Source: Brachycybe producta (taxonomy: Eukaryota; Arthropoda; Diplopoda; Playtdesmida; Andrognathidae). Taken from it: a DNA stretch of 64,000 nucleotides. Made by a program: the position numbers and the translations under genes. Positions within the stretch are counted from its first letter, which is position 1, and the number at the start of each line of letters is the position of its first letter. Shown piece after piece: positions 43,909-53,910 of the stretch. The notes beneath the pieces are model-generated. The model did no database searches and had not been told where the DNA came from. It saw nothing but the letters and a program-made list of their open reading frames with translations. The stretch covers positions 314,001 through 378,000 of the forward strand of contig JAUPFP010000062.1 in the NCBI GenBank assembly GCA_036925085.1. The letters run 5' to 3'.

Positions 43909-44944
43909 CCTCGGTCTCTGCGGACGGAGATTGTACCGAGGTGGAGGGGGTTATCCGTCTCAGAGTCAGTAGACTCTGGCGAAGAAACGGACGGTGGCTT
44001 TAGCGCCGGAGTCAATCCACTTCGCGCCGATGCCTCCGTGGCATCGCTGTCTGTATCGGAGGAGGTGTCAGAGACTCCCAATCCATCTTCCTCCCTCACG
44101 GTACAGGTGGGTACGTACGGCTTAAGGTTATCCACGTGAAACCGGTCACGCACCTTCCGACCATACCCAGATACGATCGTAGACCAGGTCGGAATACTGC
44201 GTGACCACCGTACCCTCTCAGCTTTATAGGCCAAGCTCCATTTCTTCGCCTGACCGAGCTTCCCAGCCTGATCCCTTATCCACACCTGATCACCAGGCTG
44301 ATACAGGGGAGGCTCCACAAGGCCAGCGTCATACCGCTTCTTCTGCCTTTTCTGAGCAGCCGTCAAACGTTGACGAGCCTGCTCTTCCACGGCAGGAGGT
44401 TATCAATCTCCATCCGAGGCTCATGGCCAAACAACAACTGATACGGAGAGACCTGCGTACTCTCCTGGACAGCTGTGTTATAAGCCCACACGGCGGGCCG
44501 TAATTTGTCCCACCAGTCACGCTGTTCCTTGAGGGGATCAAGGTACCACTTGATGGTTTCCATTACGGTTCTATTCGTACGCTCCGTAAGCCCATTAGCT
44601 TGCGGATGGTACACCGTCGTGAAGTGATGCGCTATGTTATAGCGCTCCCGGAACTTCAGCAGGACTTTGCTGGAGAACTGGGACCCACGATCCGAGACAA
44701 GAGCTTTCGGTGTGCCATACACCGAAAGGATCTCGTCCTTCAGAAATTTCACCACACAGGCGGCCGTGGCCCTTCGTACCGCCCTTGCCACGTACCGGGT
44801 GAAATAGTCAAAAATGATTAGTACATAGGTGAGTCCACCCACGGAGGCAGGAAACGGTCCAACGAAGTCCATTCCCCAGGTATCAACTGGGTACTCCGGC
44901 ACAATCGGTTTGAGAAATCCCTGACTCTCTGACACACCAAACAT
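43896..44944 (-). pseudogene. G4 integrase core and C-terminus
   Basis: 44363-44944 has the DDE core: DTWGMDFVGPFPAS (first Asp), ALVSDRGSQFSSKVLL (second Asp) and HPQANGLTERTNRTVMETIK (Glu, normal spacing). 43896-44390, in another frame, is the C-terminus with EPPLYQPGDQVWIRDQAGKL and RDRFHVDNLKPYVPT. No chromodomain is visible. The core residues are complete but the frame is shifted near 44370 and again after the N-terminal part. Confidence 0.88.
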
Positions 44945-46749
44945 GACTTAACATATTCGGCAGTGTCTCGCTTCATACCGATCCAGTAGAAGCGTGAGCA
45001 CAGTCTCTGGTAGGTCTTAAACATCCCGAAGTGATCAGCTTCGGGATGGTCATGTAGCTTCCTTAGACAGAAAGCCCTGCATGACTTCGGAACTACCAGA
45101 ACAGTTCTCAACCGATCCTGGATGGACCTGATGGCAAACAACAAGTCATCTGCCATCACAAACTTGAACCGGAGGTTCGAGTTGGGGTCACAGAAGATTT
45201 CACTCTTCACTTTGGAGCACCAGCCATCGGCCTCTTGCTCCTTGACCCAATCCACCTCGGAACGGATGTGGTAAATAACCTCACCTACGTCGGCTTCGAC
45301 GTATTCAGGTAAGGAAAGGTCCGCCACATCACGAACAGGATACCGACTCAAAGCGTCGGTATCCACGTGCAGTGTTCCCTTCCTATACTGAACCTTGAAC
45401 CGGTACTCTTGAAGCTGCATCTGCCAACGCCCCAACCTGCCTTGCAGGTTCTTGGCTGTCTGCAGATAGCAAAGAGCATGGTGATCAGTTACGATCACGA
45501 ACTCCCGGTTAAAGAGGTAAGGACGGAATTTACCCACGGCAAACAGGACCGCCAAGCACTCCTGCTCGGTGACCGAATACCGTGTTTCCGCTCCTTTCAT
45601 GAGCCGGCTTGCGTAGGCCAGAACACGGGGGACACTGTCTTCCGGTAACTTCTGGTAAACTACGACTCCCAAGCCGTACCCACTAGCGTCGGTATGGATA
45701 ATTACCTCACCACGAGGATCGTACACGGTGAGTACCGGCACTTCGGTTAAAAATGCCTTTAACCAAGCAAACGCTAGTTTGCACTGATCCGACCACTCGA
45801 AGGACGCATCCTTCTTCGTCAGATCGTGCAAAGGCCTTGCCACCTTGGCGAAGTCCTTGATGAACCTTCGATAGTAACCGGCAAGTCCGAGAAAACTGCG
45901 GACGCCTGTCACCGTCGTCGGGACATCAAACTCCTGGACTGCCCGTACGAGATCCGGGTCCGGAGCAACTCCCTCGGCACTTACTATGTGACCGAGATAA
46001 CGTACTTTGTTAAAGCCAAAGAAACATTTCTTCGGCTGGAGTTTCAGCTCCGCCCCTCGTAACAGTCCAAGGACAGTGGAGAGTCTCTCGAGAAACTGCT
46101 CGAAAGTGTTTCCAAAGACGATAATATCGTCCTGGTACACCAGACAAGTCTCCCACTTATGTCCTGCCAATAAGAGGTCTAGCGCTCTCTGCATGGTGGC
46201 TGGAGCATTACAGAGTCTGAAAGGCATTTTCCGGAACTCAAACAGACCTTGAGAGCAAATGAATGCCGTTTTCTCAACGTCTGGCTCAGCCATCCGAACC
46301 TGCCAGTAACCACTAGCCAGGTCCAAGGTAGCGAAGAACTTCGCACCTGCCAACGAGTCGAGCGCATCATCGATGCGAGGCAACAGATACTGATCCAGCT
46401 TTGTCTGGGCATTCAGTTTGCGGTAGTCCACGCAAAAACGAAAGCCACCATCCTTCTTGCGAACAAGCAAGATAGGGCTCGCGTAGGGACTACGCGAAGG
46501 TTGGATCACACCTACATCCAACATCTTCGCCACCTCTTCTTTCTCGACTGCTCTGGCCGCTGGAGCGGTTCGACGCAATCCTTCACGCACTGGAGGTTGC
46601 CCACCGGTGTCAATCGTATGTTCGACCAGAGAGGTTTCACCCAACTCTGTAAAGTCGAACGCGAAATGATCCCGGCGTGCCAGCAGGAACTCCCGAAGCT
46701 GTCTCGCCTCTTCAGGCTTCAGATTGGGACCAATCTTTAGACACTTCAA
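44818..46749 (-). CDS. G4 pol: reverse transcriptase, RNase H, integrase N-terminus
   Basis: 643 codons open. RT covers about residues 1-280: VIQPSRSPYASPILLVRKKD, FATLDLASGYWQVRM, FEFRKMPFRLCNAP and VYQDDIIVFG, where YQDD stands for the usual YLDD, then RSFLGLAGYYRRFIKDF. RNase H follows at about 345-465: IIHTDASGYGLGVVVYQ, TEQECLAVLFAVGKF, VIVTDHHALCYLQ and DTDALSRYP. The integrase zinc domain is RKLHDHPEADHFGMFKTYQR to SCLVCQRV. The enzyme copies element RNA to DNA. Best preserved pol piece in the window. Confidence 0.93.
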   Translation of the reverse strand: MKCLKIGPNLKPEEARQLREFLLARRDHFAFDFTELGETSLVEHTIDTGGQPPVREGLRRTAPAARAVEKEEVAKMLDVGVIQPSRSPYASPILLVRKKDGGFRFCVDYRKLNAQTKLDQYLLPRIDDALDSLAGAKFFATLDLASGYWQVRMAEPDVEKTAFICSQGLFEFRKMPFRLCNAPATMQRALDLLLAGHKWETCLVYQDDIIVFGNTFEQFLERLSTVLGLLRGAELKLQPKKCFFGFNKVRYLGHIVSAEGVAPDPDLVRAVQEFDVPTTVTGVRSFLGLAGYYRRFIKDFAKVARPLHDLTKKDASFEWSDQCKLAFAWLKAFLTEVPVLTVYDPRGEVIIHTDASGYGLGVVVYQKLPEDSVPRVLAYASRLMKGAETRYSVTEQECLAVLFAVGKFRPYLFNREFVIVTDHHALCYLQTAKNLQGRLGRWQMQLQEYRFKVQYRKGTLHVDTDALSRYPVRDVADLSLPEYVEADVGEVIYHIRSEVDWVKEQEADGWCSKVKSEIFCDPNSNLRFKFVMADDLLFAIRSIQDRLRTVLVVPKSCRAFCLRKLHDHPEADHFGMFKTYQRLCSRFYWIGMKRDTAEYVKSCLVCQRVRDFSNRLCRSTQLIPGEWTSLDRFLPPWVDSPMY

Positions 46750-47710
46750 GAGTGGGAGACGTCGCCACGTTGAGCACTTGGCGTCCGTTTCCGGACGCCC
46801 CTCTCAACTTAGACGAGGACTTCCCTGGTCGAACCGTCGTCTGAGTGGGGTCTCCTCCTCTCAACTTAGACGGCTCTTCCAGCCCCACCACAATGGCAGC
46901 CTCCACAGCTTGAGCCGTGGCTACACCCTCTCCTGTTTCCAGGGCAATAGGTGCATTCATCACGTTCTCAAGCCAGATATCGTACGTGCCAAGCCGGTTA
47001 GCTGCAGCGATACCTGCCACTGCTAACACACCACGTCCACTTAAGGCTTTCCGGTGCGGCTCCACGAGAAGCAGCTGGCCAGGGCCGGCATGCTCTACCA
47101 GCGTCACGGATACGACACGTCGTACATGGGCTGGTAGCCAGACATTCTTCCTCAGTCGCAGAGAACAAACTTCTCCGTGCCCGATAGAGGTTCTGGTCTC
47201 GGGCAGCTCTGGTGAAACAATGTTCACCCACCCGTCAACCTTCTCGAGTGCAGGCGGATCCACTGGGAGTTGCCGTCCCTGAGGCAAAGCCCCTGGTATC
47301 GGCGATGGAATTGCTTCCACGTCCCTAGGTTCTGCGAGCACTCGATCGGTGAATGCAGCTTGGAGGGCGTCTGGATGTGCCGTCCAGACATCCTCCCGGA
47401 AATAGACCTTCCGGTGCACGATATCAACCATCAAGCCGAAACGTGAGGCGTGATTGACGCCTAACAACGCTTCGCCCTCTCCATTCACAACAGGAGAGGC
47501 ACCTTGATGGTTTTCTTGTGGATGGTCAATTCCACATTTGTGACCCCTACTACCTCGATGGAGTGCCCACCCATTCCAAGAAGGAATGAAGGAACCGCCA
47601 GTTCCTCTATAGGCAACTCCATCACTCGTGCCGCCGTAATGCTTAGGACCGACACGTCGGCCCCGGTGTCTACGATCATCTCCATCAGATGATCGCCTAT
47701 GGACACCCAC
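46712..47710 (-). pseudogene. G4 protease-RT spacer
   Basis: Holds HASRFGLMVDIVHRKVYFRE, WVNIVSPELPETRTS, VEHAGPGQLLLVEPHRKALS and GTYDIWLENVMNAPIALETG. Conserved among G2, G4 and G6, so it was under selection, but no catalytic motif is visible. The protease frame shifts into this one near 47490. Confidence 0.75.
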
Positions 47711-48222
47711 ACCCTTGGTGAACCTACGTGGTAGGCCCGGCTCTGAAGCTCATGGATGGGAACCCGCGGGCTTCCACCATCGATCTTCTGCCTCCCGTCC
47801 ACCTTACCGTCCACACCGGACGGTAATTCCAGACGTGCAGAAGACTGGGGCCCAGTCTCAGAAACCAGAGACTCCCCAGGCACAACAGGAGGTATGGGCA
47901 CACCAACTCCTCCCGCCTGCTCAATGAGCGCACGATCCAGCACCTCACCACTAGGCATATAGGGTGAGGGGGCAAACCAGCGATCCAGCTGGCTGCACAC
48001 GGCCTCCAATGTGGAGCATGGCGATGGAAATACCCACTGGGTAATTTCCGGGTCCGCAGACCTCGCCAGAGGCACCCCTGCCTTATGCAGGACATTCACA
48101 TATTTGGAGATCGCCTGGAGGTACGTCCCTCGTTCAGAGCTCAGGCCATGACAGGCACCTGAGCTTTGAAGCTTTACCGGTCGCACACCACTCAGGCGGG
48201 TGGCGACCGGCGGCGGTTTAAC
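47485..48222 (-). pseudogene. G4 aspartic protease region
   Basis: Opens in the -1 frame relative to gag. A leader of about 110 residues (KAGVPLARSADPEITQWVFP) is followed by the retropepsin: DHLMEMIVDTGADVSVLSIT with DTGA, then LLGMGGHSIEVVGVTNVELT. Matures Gag-Pol. The frame shifts near 47490. There is no ATG near its start, so expression by frameshifting is likely (see regulatory entry). Confidence 0.85.
48179..48222 (-). promoter_or_regulatory. Candidate -1 frameshift signal, G4 gag-pol
   Basis: On the element strand GTTAAAC (48216-48222) lies in the gag frame as G TTA AAC. Seven bases later a hairpin starts: GGTCGC pairs with GCGACC and CACC with GGTG (48179-48208). The gag stop is in the loop. 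Compare G6. Confidence 0.6.
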
Positions 48223-48840
48223 GAGGATTTCTCCTCGTCCTCCACGAGTCGATAGTAGAACTGACCATCATGAACGGTGGCCAAGTACTTACGACCCTCC
48301 AGCCAAACAGGCGCAACGCCCGCGGTTGGCTGGAGGTGCTGACTCTTGTCAGGCACCACTCTGGCAACCTGCCCTTTGGCTGCAGCCTTCGGACAATCCT
48401 TCCTCAGGTGACCCATCTGGTTACACCCGAAACAAGGACCTAGTCGCCGGAGTGAATCTCCTGTACGGTCCGTACTTCGAGGCATTGCTGCCGGCTGACC
48501 TCCACCAGAGCCTGCTGACTTCTTCTTCTTGCCTCCGGTCTTGGCTCCTGCTTTGTCCGACTTGGACGGCGCAGTAGCCTTCGCACCCGTTTGGCTTGAA
48601 GATGAAGCCTTGGCAGAGCTCCCAGAGCTAGCCGTGGTTCCGGAGGACGGAGCACAAGCCCTGTCCTGAGGAACCCCTCTAGTACGATTAGGTAATTTGC
48701 CTACAAGACGCAAATCGGCTTCAACCAGCCATGCCTTTCGGGCATATGCTTTACCGTACCGGCCTTGCAACCAATCAATTGATCAGTGATGGCCGTCAGG
48801 AGTTTCCGTTTGAAGCGAATGAGCCTGCAGCTCTCGTCCT
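48192..48840 (-). pseudogene. G4 gag, C-terminal half
   Basis: A nucleocapsid part with a Ser/Ala/Lys-rich linker, then the zinc knuckle CFGCNQMGHLRKDCP (C-x2-C-x4-H-x4-C, canonical). The end reads VWLEGRKYLATVHDGQFYYR. The capsid half and start are missing, because the element is truncated near 48845. Confidence 0.85.
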
Positions 48841-48845
48841 CGCAT

Positions 48846-49379
48846 AAATGTACTGTATTTTCTTCACTCAACAGAGGAGTATCCAGGGTGGCCGTACATG
48901 GCAGTGACAAATCTTTCCCACCCAGGTATATTTTTTGGGTTAAAGTTAAAGACTTACCTATTTAGCTAATAATTTCTTGGAATTCATGATTGTTTTTCAT
49001 GATTTCAAAGGGTTTGATGCGAGTTACAGTGATCGTCTTTCTGCTGTTGTTCGAAGACAGGCCACAGTCAAATGAAACCTGAGTTTAGGAAGTGTTTTGG
49101 AGGTAAATTAACAGAACCAACACATCAGTATAATTTGCTTTAACCAGGATATTTTTTCCCTGATCACTATCATGTGATGTTTGTTAGATATGTCAAATAA
49201 CCCTTGTGTCTGCCTCGTGATGATGGCAAGGAAGATTAGGCACATTTGTTGCTCCAACACTGACATTCTTACTTGTGTATTTGTAGCACAATCTCTGCTC
49301 CGACAAATAATTCTGCCTGCTAGAAGTATAGCATACTTGTTATTTTCCACTCATTTGCAGGGAGATGGAGGGTGGATAC
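48846..49379. other. No gene seen
   Basis: Sequence between truncated G4 and LINE-A copy 3. Short ORFs without motifs. It may be older LINE sequence too decayed to recognise. Confidence 0.4.
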
Positions 49380-50110
49380 AATTTACAGCAGGGGATCCCA
49401 GGGAAGTGTGTTATGTCCATTTTTTCTTTTATTTATGAATGACCTCATCATTCATGTTAGTAGTAACTGCTGGCTGTTGCTGATGACTCATGACACAATA
49501 ATCTATTGGGAGATGACTTCTGATAATGATTTGACATATTATTGAAAGTGACCTGATTGCAGTAGAAGCATGATGTGGTAAACGGGAACTTCAACTTCAT
49601 AAGAAAAATGTATTGAGGATAACTATAGAGTGGAATCTAATAGTGTCCATTCCATTCCCAAGTGCGTAGACTCTTATAAATATTTAGGAATAATGCTTCT
49701 AAATTGTCTTTGAAGCACATGTTGAACTGATAAAAAAGGTGTCTAAAAGAAAGTAAAGTGTATAGCATACCAAGCTCTGATACACCCCATCCAGAATATT
49801 ACAGTACTGTGTGGAGTTCCTACACTGCAAAGTTAGTTCTTCTGTTGAATATAAAGAACGGATTTTTGTCTAAACATTTTTAAACAAATGATATGAAGAC
49901 TCTTGTCTTAAACCAACTTAAAGTAAAGTTAAGTAAACTGTCCAGGGCATTAATCTTCTGTAAGGGTGACTACTCTAAGAAACATGAAGAGATTTTTGCT
50001 CGGACCAATTCATATTACTGGTCATTTGTTCTTATGGTCGTATGACAATGGAACTTTCTTCCTGTGCATTTTATGTATGAAAATAAACTTGTATTTTGTG
50101 GCAATGCATT
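49380..50110 (+). mobile_element. LINE family A, copy 3, RT fragment on the plus strand
   Basis: 49391-49480 matches the GVPQGS to FADD part of copy 1 base by base, although the frame is lost. 49590-49720 matches the piece ending in KYLG. 49880-50090 matches the RT end and 3' UTR of copy 2: both share an ATTACTGGTCATTTGT block and a GACAATGGAACT block. Heavily mutated. Confidence 0.7.
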
Positions 50111-50214
50111 ATTTCAGCTGCACCGGAACACATTGCAGTTATTACTTCACATTTCTAAACCAGGCATCCAGTGTTTCTTAGTCGCTTAATTATTGATTTT
50201 GCTGGTAACAATCA

Positions 50215-51240
50215 TTTGGAATGTGTGGAATAGTGGTGTGTCCTTTGAGTTTGCAAACAAGGTGGTGCCTAGCTGCAAATCTTACAGGCGAAATGGCTAA
50301 CTGGCAGCTTGGCGGCTATAACTACCTTAGCTGCCTGCACCTTCATTACTATGGGAACCACACCATTGTCTGCCTTTCTAGGGGCAGACACACGGTTGAA
50401 ACTTGAGGAAAAAGACTTAGCAGAGGTAGTCTTGCAAGCATTGGATCATACGGACAGAATACCATGTCCACAACTCGTTTGCACCAGGTCTTTCACCAGG
50501 ATCTCTCTTAAGGACTGCTTCCTTTCCAATCTAGATATTTGGTATCACCACCAGGAATCCTTTGGCCGAGTCAAACCCGATACCTTGCCATCATGCCAAT
50601 CCATGGATCGGCTGTTCTGTCCCACTAGGGAAGGGATCTGAACAATCCCTTTCACCAGGTGTCAACTGGAGCCCTAGAGGAAACTTGTTGCACCTCAGAA
50701 GTCCTCGGCATGAGGTTATACTGAGGCTGAGGAGCTTACTCTTCCTCAGAGTCACTAGACTTACTAGCCAAAATTGGCTGAGGTGTTTTCACCGGATGGT
50801 CCTCAGGTTTGGCCTCCACTTCACTGGACCCACGAGAGTCAGAGGAGCAGTCAGAGCTGCTAAGGCCATCTTCCTCTCACACTAAACATGTGGGAAGGTA
50901 CGGCTTCAAGTTATCTATGTGAAAATGGTCTCACCTCCAAACATACCCATCCATGAATTCTACCTTGTAGACCAGGTCAGATGTTTTCCAGACCACCATA
51001 CCCACTTCAGCCTTTTTATGCCAAACCCCATTTCTTGGCTTGCTGGGGTTTACATGCTATATTCCTCATCCAAATGTTCATACCCTTCTGTGTAAAGGGG
51101 GGGCTTCACCTGGCCAGAGTTGTACTGGCTCTTCTGTTTCCTCTGAGCAGCTGCCTGTTTTGGTGTGCATGCTTCTCCACGACCTGCTGATCAGGCACAT
51201 TGTGGACCAGGTCATCAGGAATGAATAACCTAGGGCAAGG
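50215..51240 (-). pseudogene. G5 integrase C-terminus and post-integrase tract
   Basis: On the minus strand the text reads ...VHNVPDQQVVEKHA..., matching VRDLPDQQAVEEQAP of G6, then a pol-tail match near 50690-50760. The family hairpin GTCTGCC / GGCAGAC lies at 50368-50389, and AGCCGCC-type repeats near 50310. Confidence 0.65.
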
Positions 51241-51269
51241 CTTCAAAACACCCAAGAGGTAAATTGTGC

Positions 51270-52465
51270 TTATGCAGACTTTGCTAGAGGCACCCCTACA
51301 GGATACCCACGTATAAGTTGGCCGACTGTTGGAGACCTGATTTCTCCACCGGACTTTCCTGCCACAAGCATGCCTGCTTCAACCAGACCAGCTTCTTGGC
51401 ATATGCCTGCAAACTCCCTTGGTGATTGCAGAGTAGAGTTTCTCCTTGAAGTGGATCAGTCTACACTGCTCTCACTGCAGGAGAGATGTGTTCCACTAGC
51501 TCAATGAATCACCTGTAAACACTTGAACAGGCTTGTTCTACTCCTGCTTCATTGTCTCAAATTTCAACAAGGGACTTATCACCTTTTTCAGCTTTGGCTG
51601 GGACATGTCTGGCAGTTTCCACCACCAAAGAGTAATACTCTACAGTCAAGCCATCCAGCAGGCCTCATCCATCCAGCACTGGGCTCTAACCTTGGCTTAG
51701 AAATGCTGAAAAAGGCACCATATCCTCTTGTTTGTCATACTGAGCAAACTCTTGAATCTCCGCAGAAACTACTTTATCAAGCATCTACAAAGTGGTAATG
51801 ACCCTCTGCGGCACCCTGCTCTGGTTAACTGAAGTCTCAGCAATGTACTCAGCTTCTGAAGGCTCCATCATACAGATTCTCGGCTGCTGGGTGGACAAAG
51901 GGACTTTGCAGCCAACTCCCGGAGGATTGGCCTGAGCCCCTCCACCCGGAGGTACCATACCAGCCGTAGCTGCTGGTTCCTTCCTCCGAACATCCATACT
52001 GTGTACGAGCGATGGTGAAAACTGAGATTGCATCTTTGACAACTGAGATTGCATCTTTGACAACTGAGATTGCATCTTTGACAACTGAGATTGCATCTTT
52101 GACAACTGAGATTGCATCTTTGACAACTGAGATTGCATCTTTGACAGTGAAAACTGTCCCTGCAACTGTGTGCCATCAATACCATGCACAACATCACAGA
52201 GTTGCTTCTCAGAAAGTGAGGCCAGAAACAACTATGCCTCCTGCATCACATTTTGGGGACTCCACCAGCTCCCACAGAAGCCCACCACCACATCCAACTG
52301 GACCGGAGACAGTAAAAGCTAGGATGCTGGTACGTAACTGAGTGCGCATACCCAAAGGAGTCTGCACAACCCCTTCACTGCCAACTGACAGTATACCACT
52401 GGGGAAAATGTCTGTGCCTTCGCACCATGGGTTGGACCCAGAGGTTGGACTATAGGAACTCTGCC
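51270..52465 (-). pseudogene. G5 gag
   Basis: 51785-52231 reads ASLSEKQLCDVVHGIDGTQL, matching AGLSEQQLNEIAYGIDVLRL of G6, and then contains six SKMQSQL repeats and FSPSLVHSMDVRRKEPAA. Capsid remains follow to 51300 with stops. The repeats lie in the linker that in G6 reads SRSTIQPRVEPRFSLSP, so they are an expansion of that linker. Confidence 0.8.
52020..52145 (-). repeat. 21-bp minisatellite in G5 gag, six units
   Basis: Six copies of AACTGAGATTGCATCTTTGAC (plus-strand text; shown once). In frame, each encodes seven residues of the gag linker. The unit length equals that of the G1 array but the sequence is unrelated. Confidence 0.95.
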
Positions 52466-52469
52466 TATT

Positions 52470-53268
52470 GTGGCAACCTGGTCTGCTCAATTTTAATTTT
52501 TGAGTGAGCAGACGAATTTCCCTATGGTGGTCTGCCTGACAGCTACAGTAGGCTGTTGGGACGGACGCCATTTTGGTGCCAGCAGACCTCTCACTATAAA
52601 GTCTATGGGTGAGAGGTGAGATGTGACCTCTGTCCCCTCCAGGTGGAGTTGCCTGGAGGTTTCCTGTGGCCTAGTCAGCCACAGGATCTGGGCAGTGTGC
52701 AGGAGGCAGCTCAAGTGACCTGTCCTGTGGAGGCCAAGGAGGCCTCCTCATCATCTTATCATCTTCTTTTGTGCCTTGGCCATTAGGCCTTTGTTTTTAT
52801 ATATATTTATGGGGGCTTGGCTGGTAGAGGATTACCAGCCAAGTTGTGTAAATATTAATACTGCCATCATTTTATCATCATACATCGTAAGTGTGTAATT
52901 AAAACACTTAATTTATTCATCTTACTCTGTGTCCGTGTCTTTCTTTGGGGAGTACCACGAGGGGGTGGGATTTCCGCTTGGGGAACTCCATCGTCCTGCT
53001 ACCGTCCTTTTTTGGCCGGTACTTGTCGGCTCGCGGTAGAACCGTTGTTCTACCGCGATATTCTCGGCGTGGCGGTGTGGTTTTTCGTCGTATCCGTCGT
53101 AGGTGGCACCTGGAGCCGACACATTCCAAGAGGAACACCGTGGGAGAGTCGGCTATGGGTACGGTCCCGTCCCCGTGAGGAGCTGGTTGCCGGTAAGTTT
53201 TCACGTCCGTGTGTTTCGTGGGCGTTTTGATTTACCGGGTTATTGTGACGGTCCGGCGGGACGTAACA
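52470..53268 (+). repeat. G6 5' LTR
   Basis: 799 bp, TGTGGCAACC to GGACGTAACA, with TG...CA ends. A TATATATA box lies near 52799-52806. The donor-like CCGGTAAGT at 53190-53198 is conserved in the solo LTR and in G4. Transcription should start in the second half, downstream of the TATA box. Confidence 0.95.
53191..53198 (+). promoter_or_regulatory. Conserved splice-donor-like site near the LTR end
   Basis: CGGTAAGT here, TGGTAAGT in the solo LTR (8845-8852) and CGGTAAGT in G4. A full GTAAGT kept in three copies suggests a 5' donor for spliced subgenomic RNA, possibly joined to the acceptor before ORF3. Confidence 0.5.
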
Positions 53269-53270
53269 AT

Positions 53271-53286
53271 TGGTGGAGGCGCCGGG
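53271..53286 (+). promoter_or_regulatory. Primer binding site
   Basis: TGGTGGAGGCGCCGGG begins two bases after the LTR. TGG matches the CCA end of any tRNA. From memory, the TGGTGGAG start fits the 3' end of animal tRNA-Ala. The tRNA identity is an inference. Confidence 0.65.
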
Positions 53287-53910
53287 TACCTGTACCCCGC
53301 CTCTCGCACGGTGATTTATTGTGAATTCGACCGTTTAGTCGGTCGAATCACTGTGTGGTGAGAGTACGCCACTGGGCACGGACTTTGGTCCGTGGGACAG
53401 CGGCAGAAACCACCGTTTCACCGGATATTTACCATTGCTCACCGTGGGGAACGGACTTTGGTCCGTTGTACCTTGGTGAACAGTAAATCTACCGCATTAA
53501 CCGTATTTTTACCGTTGATTTACCGTGGGGAACGGACTACGGTCCGTTGTACCGTGGTTAACGGTCTGTTGTACCGTGGTTAACGGTAAATTTCCCGTCG
53601 AACTACTGTGGGGCACGGACTACGGTCCGTGGTACCGTGGTTTTCGGTGGTGTACGGTGTTTTACTGAGAAGTACACCGTGGGAAACGGACTTTTGTCCG
53701 TTATACCGCGGTAGAAACCGGTAAGGGTAAACTCTGACCGTTCTTTACCGTGGGACACGGACTTTTGTCCGTGATACTGTGGTTTTGCACGGTCCCATCC
53801 GTTCGGCACGGTATTTTACGGACTTTTGTCCGTGAGTTTACCGTTTTCGACGGTGGAAACTCGTTATCTGGTGGCTTTGTCCAGATTTTACCGTTCATTT
53901 ACGGTGAAAA
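53287..53910 (+). other. G6 leader (5' UTR)
   Basis: About 620 bases between the primer site and the first likely gag ATG (53911). It holds the seven hairpins and no long ORF. The same ACGGT-type words recur after integrase in the same element. Confidence 0.75.
53377..53833 (+). promoter_or_regulatory. Seven-hairpin array in the leader
   Basis: Seven short stem-loops, each ACGGAC-NNNN-GTCCGT, at 53377, 53450, 53531, 53614, 53685, 53756 and 53818. Loops are TTTG, TTTG, TACG, TACG, TTTT, TTTT and TTTT. The outer pair is C-G in numbers 1, 4 and 6 and A-T in 2, 3 and 5. Spacing is 61-83 bp. ACCGT/ACGGT words fill the space between. RNA pairing is well supported; the role (packaging, dimerisation, translation) is not known. 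Confidence 0.8.

Larger units (their letters stand above)
38747..48845 (-). mobile_element. Gypsy copy G4, 3' LTR to gag, 5' end missing
   Basis: Read on the minus strand: partial gag, protease, spacer, RT, RNase H, integrase, a stop-poor tract, ORF3a, ORF3b/c, a purine-rich tract and the 3' LTR. The 5' LTR, leader and first half of gag are absent; similarity to G6 ends near 48845. Very similar to G6 in sequence, so the two are recent relatives. Several single-base shifts break pol and ORF3. Confidence 0.92.
50215..52469 (-). mobile_element. Gypsy copy G5, internally deleted
   Basis: On the minus strand gag (52465-51300) runs to the start of the protease leader (AGVPLAKSA, near 51290). Then comes a jump to the integrase C-terminus (near 51235) and the post-integrase tract with the family hairpin (50368-50389). 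Most of pol is deleted. The 5' end is cut exactly where the G6 LTR starts. Confidence 0.8.
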
